A stretch of 5,000 nt of DNA from Oligoflexia bacterium (GTDB lineage: Bacteria > Bdellovibrionota > UBA1018), in assembly GCA_903928955.1 (NCBI GenBank), contig CAIYTD010000324.1, positions 1-5,000 of the forward strand, given 5' to 3'. Made by a program: the position numbers and the translations under genes. The notes below the pieces were generated by a model. That model was not told the DNA's origin. It saw only the letters and a list, made by a program, of their open reading frames with translations, and made no database searches. Positions within the stretch are counted from its first letter, which is position 1. Every line of letters starts with the position of its first letter. Below are positions 1 through 5,000 of the stretch, in pieces.

Positions 1-971
1 AATAGCTCTTCTATTTCATTCGCTCGCTTTAATGCGTCAAACCACGGCACCGGTTTTCTTAAGTGTGCAAATTTAATCCATTGTTTAATGCGACGGACAG
101 TATATTGCGGCCCCTTAGATACTGGAGCTGCAATTTCTGCAAATCGAGTCAAAATAGGCCCCCACTGTTCGAGATGATTTTGAAAAGGATAGGCATCTCT
201 CTTTTCAGTTACTGCAAATCCGAGTTGCCGACGTACTTCGTGAACTAAAGATGGATCTGCAAGCGCCCCTCGTCCCAGCATAAAATGCTCACATCCCGTT
301 TCCTCTTCACATTTTAAAAAATCTTCTACCGTCCAAATCTCGCCATTAGCGACGATGGGAATCTCCAATCGCCGCCTCACTTCACCAATATATTTCCAAT
401 AAGCAGGAGGAGAATATCCTTGCGATTTTGTGCGCGCATGAATGGTTAGCCAGGATGCCCCTCCTAAGACAGCTTGTTCCGCATTCACAAAAATATCATC
501 CATAGACTCCCACCCGAGTCGTAATTTTGCTGAGACAGGAATATGAGATGGTACTGATTTTCTTACTGCTGACACAATTCTACGCAGGCGATCGGGATAT
601 CTCAATAAAGATGCACCTCCATCATTCCGATTTACTAAACGAGCAGGACATCCAAAATTCAAATCAATTGCAAGTGCCCCTAACTCATAAGCCCGAAACG
701 CACTTAAGGCCATTTTCTCTTCGTCTCCGCCCAGAAGTTGAATTTGAATAGGAGTACCAGCAGGAGTTTTACTTCCATGATGAAGCTCTGGAACATGCTC
801 GTAATAAACCTGTGGAGGAAGCAGCCCATGACTGATTCGCAAGAATTCAGAAACACAAAAATGAAACCCCCCTCTTTCTGTAAGAAGAGAGCGCATACTC
901 ACATCCGTGACTCCTTCCATCGGGGCAAGCACCAATGCAGGCTGTCCTGGCAGGATCCAAGAAAATTCCAT
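1..971 (-). CDS. dusC: tRNA-dihydrouridine synthase, DusC-type (3' end beyond the window)
   Basis: FMN-dependent, NADPH-using cytosolic enzyme that reduces a uridine to dihydrouridine in the tRNA D-loop; DusC of E. coli acts on U16. I translated an uninterrupted frame of 323 codons that leaves the window without a stop; E. coli DusC is about 315 residues, so little is missing. Visible motifs: LAPMEGVTD at residues 15-23 (FMN site), LNFGCPARLVN at 104-114 with catalytic Cys108, SAKLRLGW at 147-154 with FMN-contacting Lys149, IHAR at 177-180, ANGEIW at 208-213, MLGRGAL at 231-237 and RIKQW at 294-298. ANGEIW, RIKQW and the early LLPP-type region resemble DusC more than DusA or DusB. The start is uncertain: the ATG at 971 has only AGG ten bases upstream; an in-frame ATG at 989 and a TTG at 998 (GGAG seven bases before it) are alternatives, and an in-frame stop at 1023-1025 limits extension. 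It follows the MMT gene on the same strand after 132 bases. Family assignment is firm; U16 specificity is inferred. Confidence 0.93.
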   Translation of the reverse strand, partial: MEFSWILPGQPALVLAPMEGVTDVSMRSLLTERGGFHFCVSEFLRISHGLLPPQVYYEHVPELHHGSKTPAGTPIQIQLLGGDEEKMALSAFRAYELGALAIDLNFGCPARLVNRNDGGASLLRYPDRLRRIVSAVRKSVPSHIPVSAKLRLGWESMDDIFVNAEQAVLGGASWLTIHARTKSQGYSPPAYWKYIGEVRRRLEIPIVANGEIWTVEDFLKCEEETGCEHFMLGRGALADPSLVHEVRRQLGFAVTEKRDAYPFQNHLEQWGPILTRFAEIAAPVSKGPQYTVRRIKQWIKFAHLRKPVPWFDALKRANEIEEL

Positions 972-1056
972 AAGGCGAGAGCCTATCATAAATTCCAACA
1001 AAATACTCCGTTTAGGTCGAGTTCACCTTAATAGGAGGGGCTTAGAGGTGGAATTG

Positions 1057-1065
1057 AGTATAACA
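1057..1065 (-). promoter_or_regulatory. possible extended -10 promoter for dus
   Basis: Read on the minus strand this is TGTTATACT, which fits the extended -10 form TGnTATAAT with one mismatch. It would start transcription near 1050, about 80 bases before the ATG at 971. The matching -35 position (CAGATG about 17 bases upstream) is poor, as is common for extended -10 promoters. It would let dus be transcribed apart from the upstream MMT gene. No rho-independent terminator is visible between the two genes, so read-through is also possible. Confidence 0.35.
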
Positions 1066-1067
1066 GG

Positions 1068-1090
1068 AGATAGATCTTCCATCTGTATCT
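1068..1090. repeat. imperfect inverted repeat in the gap between MMT and dus
   Basis: AGATA-GAT (1068-1075) faces ATC-TG-TATCT (1081-1090), giving five plus three pairs with a two-base bulge and a five-base loop. It sits just upstream of the possible -10 for dus, where a -35 or an operator would lie. It is AT-rich and has no following T run, so it is not a good terminator. It may be chance. Confidence 0.25.
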
Positions 1091-1103
1091 AGAAATTTCT
1101 CGC

Positions 1104-4100
1104 TTAAAAACCCAAGCTAATTTTAAACTGTTTTAATATGCGAATGAGCGCCTGAAATTCGGCATCATCTACTGAAATCAAAAAGCGATAATACTTCTCA
1201 AGTCCCGCCCATTTCGGAGGATGAGCCAATTCCTTCATTTCATTTTTTATAAAGGACTCAATATCCCTATCTTTTATTAAATCTCCTGGAGTAGCACACA
1301 AAAATAGTCCTCCCGAGGAAGGAAGTGGATCCCAGTAAGCGTCTAAAAGTACAGCAGAAAGAAGCTGAACGCGAGCCTTAAGCTCCAGCCGTTGCTGCTC
1401 CAATTCAAATAGCAAATCATTATCCCTACGGATTAGCTCCTGATAAATCCTCTTTAATGTATACTTAAGCGTCCGATGAGGGATCGCAATTGATTGTCCA
1501 TGATTCAAGTCAGCATAAATTTTTTCATTTTCCAAAACAGCGTATCCCACCCTCAATCCTCCAGCAGCAAACTCTTTTGAGATTCCGCCTAATATCATCC
1601 ATTTTAATTTTTTAAATTTACTTAAATTAATTAATTCAAATTGTTTTAAGCTGTCAAATTCTAAGTCAGACAAACTTGTATCTAAAACTAAGGTAGACTG
1701 GTGATTTTGAATAACAGAAAAAATATCATGCAATTCTTTAGCAGTATAAAAAGCCCCAGTTGAATCGGCTAAAGGACCACTCATAAAAACACAAGCTTGC
1801 CCTATAGGAATAGATCGAATCAAATCCTCAAGCTCATCTGCAGAAATTTTAAAATAATTTAGCCTTTGAGAATGAACGATTCTAACTTGGACTCCTAAAA
1901 ATTGTGCTGAAGAAATAAAATGACTATAACCCAAAGCCGGGAAAATCATAGAAGTACCCGATTTAGAGCAATTCTCAGCTATTTTAAAAAAAATAGGCAA
2001 AACTCCACATCCAAAAATAACCTTTAGCTGAATACTATTATCTAAAATAATTCTACTTTTTAAAACCTCTATCACTTCCTGATAGCAGTCGCTCTCCTCT
2101 GTAGAGATTTGCATTTTTGCAAAAGATTCAAAAATAATTTTACTCAAGCATTTGGGAGAATTGAGATTGTTTTCTCCGAAGTCAAATTTTGTAAAACTGT
2201 CATTATCAGAATAATGACTAGAATTTAATTGATTTGGCTGTAAATATTTACGATCTAAAAGTGAGGGAGCAATAACTGGAATTTTAATTTTATTTATTTT
2301 TTCTATTTGAACACCCATAATTTGGAAGTTAATTAATTCTTGAAAAATTCGATCATAATAAAGTTGAGTTAATACTGACGTGCTACCGTAGACAAATTCT
2401 GCTGAACTTTTCAACCACTGAATAAGAGACTTATTTTCAGATATTAAAAAACAAACCTCTAAATCGTTATAAAGTTTATTTTTAACAAGGCCACAAATAA
2501 GACTAACATGCGACTGTAAAGAATTTTCAACAAGATATCTAAAAATAGCATTATTCTTTGGTGAACTCGAAAGTTCAATAAGCTCAGAAATATCAATAAA
2601 TATTCGTGTTGCACATTTTTCTGCAGTTTCGCAAATTCTCAAAAATGAATCTTTACTAATAGCTTCGCTTGCCGGCATCGAATAAATAACAATTTTTGGA
2701 TTTAATTTTTCCATCAAATCACAAAGCAGATCCGAGCTTCGAGGAAGCTCTAAAACTTCAAATTGGGTGTTTAGAGATTTCGATAATTGTGCGTCTACTA
2801 ATATTTTAATTCGTTGACCCGAATCTTGATGAAAAACATTTAAAATAGTTCGACAAAGAGCGACTACAGATGGAAAAATAAAGATACTCGATGATTCGAG
2901 TTGAATTTTGTAGTATTTTTTAAAAAATAATCCGATTCTTTCTCTAAATTTTTGAACACCGATTGTCTCGCCATATCTAAAGTTCCCCACTTCCTGGAAA
3001 TATTCAATGAGTGCATTTAAATAAGACACTTTTTCAGCTACGAGAGCATCCTCGCTATAACCTAAATCAATTGAATTCCTTACTTCCTGAAAGTTCGTTT
3101 GCCGAATAAATTGAAGTACTTTAGGGAGTTGTGAATCCCGCAATTTTATTTCATAAACTCCAAGCTCATGATAAATTTCTCCACCGCATTCAGCATAAGC
3201 TAAAGCAGTTTTAGCTGAGACAGGGGTATCGCTTCCTTGTCCCATAAAAAATTCAAATCTATGATTTGTATCCATTTCAATGGATACGAGACTACGAATA
3301 TCGGTATCTTTTGCTTGTTTAACTCGAGTTCTCCAACGAACGGTCATAGTAAATCCACGACGCAAGAATAAACGCTGTAGAACTCTACTACCAGGCCGTC
3401 CACCCAAATTTAAAATAATCTTTCCAGCAACTCTCAAGACATCTACTGATTCTTCCACCGCGCGAGCAATTAAACCCAGGCCAAATTGGTCCTCTATATA
3501 ACCTTGGTCACTTGTATAATTACTGAGAGAAAAAAGAAATTCATCATTTGCCTGCTCAAAATCATTTTGAAATATTTTATTTAAACCTAGATGAGCCTGG
3601 ACTCGAACTGAAAATTCAGGATCAGGGCTTAAAACTTGTGGAATACATCCAATTACCCGATCTAGAAAAATTCTTCTTGTTCGACAATAATCTAAAAGAT
3701 TGGAGTCATGAAATTCTACCCTGTCTAATAATGTTCGCCCCTCATCTTGAACAAGAATATCTCCTTTTTCATCAAATGCATTTAAAAAAAGATTGATTCG
3801 AGAACATAGAATCGCTTTAGGATTGATATCTAGGCCGTATATTTTTGCAACCCGAGCTTGCTTACCCAACGCTAAAGAAATCCAGCCAATTCCACAACCC
3901 AGCTCAGCGATCACTTTATCCTGAAACTCAAGTATTGGATAGCGGGCAAGACCTTCAAAAAAAGTAAAGGACCATGCTTCAGGTGCAAACGTACTCGGCA
4001 ACTGAAGCAAATCCAATTTTATTAGATCGTGACCCTCCAGACTAAAATTCAAATTTAAAAGAGAAAAATGGTATCTACTCATCATATCGGTAGAAGAGAA

Positions 4101-4253
4101 ATGAGTTTTTAAATCCTTTGTGAGTGTATTCCAAAAAAGAATGGTCTCTTTTCTGGTCAGCGGATCTTCAAACTGTGAAAGCAACCATTTAAAAGCCTCA
4201 TATGCGCTTTGAGTTGATATTTGGCAATGATGTAAAAATGAATTTCTATTCAT
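1104..4253 (-). CDS. plant-type methionine S-methyltransferase (methyltransferase fused to aminotransferase-like modules)
   Basis: Predicted to transfer a methyl group from SAM to methionine, giving S-methylmethionine (EC 2.1.1.12); cytosolic, with no signal peptide or membrane segment. With this start it has 1049 residues, close to plant MMT (about 1080). Residues 1-340 are a class I methyltransferase: AELGCGIGW at 116-124 (SAM motif I), GLDINPKA at 140-147 (acidic ribose-binding turn), TLLDRVEFHDS at 174-184, VIGCIPQ at 200-206, DQFGLGLIARAVEES at 255-269 and HRFEFFMG at 331-338. These match plant MMT nearly word for word as I remember it. Residues about 390-650 are a degenerate aminotransferase-like module (FIDIS, then GLVKNKLYNDLEV). 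Residues about 690-1049 are a second module with FDFGENNL at 690-697, GPLADSTG at 826-833, Asp858, SKEF with Lys893, GGLRVGY with Arg901, and Arg1023. I chose the ATG at 4253 over the in-frame ATG at 4268 because GGGAG lies eight bases before it and plant MMT starts at about this point. Methyltransferase role is well supported by similarity; any PLP activity is inference. Confidence 0.93.
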   Translation of the reverse strand: MNRNSFLHHCQISTQSAYEAFKWLLSQFEDPLTRKETILFWNTLTKDLKTHFSSTDMMSRYHFSLLNLNFSLEGHDLIKLDLLQLPSTFAPEAWSFTFFEGLARYPILEFQDKVIAELGCGIGWISLALGKQARVAKIYGLDINPKAILCSRINLFLNAFDEKGDILVQDEGRTLLDRVEFHDSNLLDYCRTRRIFLDRVIGCIPQVLSPDPEFSVRVQAHLGLNKIFQNDFEQANDEFLFSLSNYTSDQGYIEDQFGLGLIARAVEESVDVLRVAGKIILNLGGRPGSRVLQRLFLRRGFTMTVRWRTRVKQAKDTDIRSLVSIEMDTNHRFEFFMGQGSDTPVSAKTALAYAECGGEIYHELGVYEIKLRDSQLPKVLQFIRQTNFQEVRNSIDLGYSEDALVAEKVSYLNALIEYFQEVGNFRYGETIGVQKFRERIGLFFKKYYKIQLESSSIFIFPSVVALCRTILNVFHQDSGQRIKILVDAQLSKSLNTQFEVLELPRSSDLLCDLMEKLNPKIVIYSMPASEAISKDSFLRICETAEKCATRIFIDISELIELSSSPKNNAIFRYLVENSLQSHVSLICGLVKNKLYNDLEVCFLISENKSLIQWLKSSAEFVYGSTSVLTQLYYDRIFQELINFQIMGVQIEKINKIKIPVIAPSLLDRKYLQPNQLNSSHYSDNDSFTKFDFGENNLNSPKCLSKIIFESFAKMQISTEESDCYQEVIEVLKSRIILDNSIQLKVIFGCGVLPIFFKIAENCSKSGTSMIFPALGYSHFISSAQFLGVQVRIVHSQRLNYFKISADELEDLIRSIPIGQACVFMSGPLADSTGAFYTAKELHDIFSVIQNHQSTLVLDTSLSDLEFDSLKQFELINLSKFKKLKWMILGGISKEFAAGGLRVGYAVLENEKIYADLNHGQSIAIPHRTLKYTLKRIYQELIRRDNDLLFELEQQRLELKARVQLLSAVLLDAYWDPLPSSGGLFLCATPGDLIKDRDIESFIKNEMKELAHPPKWAGLEKYYRFLISVDDAEFQALIRILKQFKISLGF

Positions 4254-4261
4254 AGCTCTAG

Positions 4262-4266
4262 CTCCC
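4262..4266 (-). promoter_or_regulatory. ribosome binding site that sets the MMT start
   Basis: On the minus strand GGGAG is followed by eight bases (CTAGAGCT) and the ATG at 4253. The alternative upstream ATG at 4268 overlaps this Shine-Dalgarno sequence and is preceded only by an AT-rich stretch (TATAGTATAC), with no purine-rich site. The extra five residues it would add (MGARA) have no counterpart that I recall in plant MMT. This favours a 1049-residue protein. Confidence 0.7.
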
Positions 4267-4272
4267 ATGTAT

Positions 4273-4278
4273 ACTATA
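4273..4278 (-). promoter_or_regulatory. possible -10 element of the MMT promoter
   Basis: TATAGT on the minus strand matches five of six positions of TATAAT. Transcription would begin near 4266, giving a very short leader that barely includes the ribosome binding site. No good -35 lies 16-18 bases upstream; TTGTCA (4307-4302) is 23 bases away, too far for a standard sigma-70 promoter. The real promoter may be different. Confidence 0.25.
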
Positions 4279-4300
4279 AAAAAAACTTAAAATTGCACCC

Positions 4301-4328
4301 TTGACAAGCTAAGTTAAATAAAGAGAAT
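4301..4328 (+). promoter_or_regulatory. possible sigma-70-type promoter for the RDD gene
   Basis: A perfect TTGACA at 4301-4306 is followed after 16 bases by GAGAAT at 4323-4328, which matches TATAAT at four positions. The predicted start would be near 4335, only a few bases before the ATG at 4338, so the mRNA would be almost leaderless; this agrees with the weak ribosome binding site (AAGAGA at 4321-4326). An alternative -10 (TATACT at 4270-4275 or TATAAA at 4275-4280) would give a leader of about 50 bases, but has no clear -35. Confidence 0.3.
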
Positions 4329-4337
4329 CTGAATCAA

Positions 4338-5000
4338 ATGGATGAAAAACAATCTGAAAAAGTAGCACGAGCGGAAATTTTATTTCGCCCATTAACTGAA
4401 GGACTTGGTTTTCATCCCTTTTCAGATGGTTTACCATATGCTCCCATTGCAAAAAATCTCCGATCTCCTTCACAGAATCAGGAATTAGAGAGTATTCAAA
4501 CAAGGGTTCCCACCAAAGGAGTCATTCTAAAAAAATCAACCCCTCCCCCCCGAGAACTGCCTCAAATTTCAGTTCCAGTAGCCCAACGCCCTCTAGAGCC
4601 AAAAAAAAGTCGAACAACCCAAACTTTTCGAGTTACCCTTGATTATAAATACCTACTGAGGCGATCCATAGCTTATTTAGCAGACACTATAATAGCTCTG
4701 TTGCTATTTTCTGCAACAATCTGGGCTCTTCTTTTGCAGTCAGACTCAAATAAAGACTTATTTCAAAATTCTAGTGTCATTTTTGTTCTATTTTTATTTT
4801 GGTGTTTTTTTCATTGGATTCTAGTTTTAACACAAGAACTGATCTGGAAAACAAGCTTAGGCAAAAAACTCATGAAACTCTATCTGCCTGCAAATAGTAG
4901 TATGATTTTTATTCGATCTCTCTTTTTTATACCTTCAATGAGTTTTTTTGGTTTAGGCATCGCTTGGAGCATCGTAGACAGAAAAAAGCGTTGCTGGCAC
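4338..5000 (+). CDS. RDD family membrane protein (5' part; continues past the right edge)
   Basis: The frame is open for 221 codons to the end of the window. Residues 1-100 are a soluble tail with LTEGLGFHPFSDGLP at 19-33 and a proline-rich, basic linker at about 65-92 (TPPPREL, RPLEPKK). Residues 105-221 are an RDD domain: RRSIAYLADTII at 108-119 with the family Arg109 and Asp116, TSLGKKLMKLYLP at 172-184 (the usual T-x-GK motif), Arg193 at the start of the third segment, and DRKKRCWH at 214-221, which normally precedes the final Asp of the family. Hydrophobic segments lie at about 110-133, 147-166 and 188-213. RDD proteins are inner-membrane proteins of mostly unknown function; some have been linked to ion transport. 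The gene is divergent from MMT with 84 bases between start codons, so the two may share regulatory DNA, but nothing shows a functional link. Family call is secure; function is not known. Confidence 0.88.
   Translation, partial: MDEKQSEKVARAEILFRPLTEGLGFHPFSDGLPYAPIAKNLRSPSQNQELESIQTRVPTKGVILKKSTPPPRELPQISVPVAQRPLEPKKSRTTQTFRVTLDYKYLLRRSIAYLADTIIALLLFSATIWALLLQSDSNKDLFQNSSVIFVLFLFWCFFHWILVLTQELIWKTSLGKKLMKLYLPANSSMIFIRSLFFIPSMSFFGLGIAWSIVDRKKRCWH

Noticed and set aside
63..248. Plus-strand frame of 61 codons at the left end
   Set aside because: It is antisense to the C-terminal part of dus, which includes the conserved RIKQW segment.
527..1031. Two overlapping plus-strand reading frames (527-751 and 738-1031)
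   Set aside because: They lie antisense to dus, have no family-like motifs or ribosome binding sites, and the minus-strand frame encodes a clear Dus protein.
1091..1100. Rho-independent terminator after the MMT gene
   Set aside because: The palindrome AGAAATTTCT has no loop, is all weak pairs except one at each side, and has no following T run.
3280..3796. Plus-strand frames of 73 and 82 codons inside the MMT gene
   Set aside because: They are antisense to the conserved methyltransferase domain and show no recognisable protein features.
1104..4253. MMT gene as two genes joined by sequencing error, or as a non-ribosomal peptide or polyketide module
   Set aside because: The whole length is one open frame whose domain order and linker match plant MMT, and no carrier, adenylation or condensation motifs are seen.
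4254..4337. SAM or methionine riboswitch upstream of MMT
   Set aside because: The whole gap is 84 bases and must hold two promoters; no GC-rich stems or known riboswitch core sequences are visible.
4309..4503. Minus-strand frame of 64 codons opposite the RDD gene
   Set aside because: It overlaps the coding N-terminal tail of the RDD protein, which continues into a well-supported RDD domain; no motif supports the antisense frame.

Overview
This window looks like a piece of a Gram-negative bacterial chromosome holding three protein genes: two on the minus strand (a 5' portion and a complete one) and one on the plus strand (5' portion only). There are no RNA genes, insertion sequences or CRISPR repeats that I can see. 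The base composition is uneven: the left end is mixed (32 G/C of 60 at 421-480), while the middle of the large gene is very AT-rich (10 G/C of 60 at 2281-2340). The RDD protein, with its N-terminal tail carrying an LTEGLGFHPFSDGLP-like stretch, reminds me of Bdellovibrio-group proteins. That taxonomic hint rests on memory and is weak.

Layout. Positions 1-971 (minus) hold most of a tRNA-dihydrouridine synthase of the DusC type; the C-terminal end lies beyond the left edge. Positions 972-1103 are a short gap with a possible extended -10 promoter for dus and an imperfect hairpin. Positions 1104-4253 (minus) hold one very large gene whose product matches, from end to end, the plant-type methionine S-methyltransferase (MMT): an N-terminal class I SAM-dependent methyltransferase followed by two aminotransferase-like modules. 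Positions 4254-4337 are a compact divergent promoter region. Positions 4338-5000 (plus) hold the start of an RDD-family membrane protein that runs off the right edge.

The MMT gene is the point of interest. It is a roughly 1050-residue, plant-architecture enzyme that makes S-methylmethionine from methionine and SAM, here in a bacterial setting. Its last aminotransferase-like module keeps a textbook PLP-lysine motif (SKEF, then GGLRVGY) plus the spaced Asp and Arg residues of an active fold type I enzyme. In the plant enzyme, as I remember it, this motif is eroded. This raises the possibility that the bacterial protein binds PLP and acts on methionine or S-methylmethionine as well as methylating. 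Nothing in the visible neighbours (tRNA modification, membrane protein) shows a dedicated S-methylmethionine or DMSP pathway, so the role in the cell is open.
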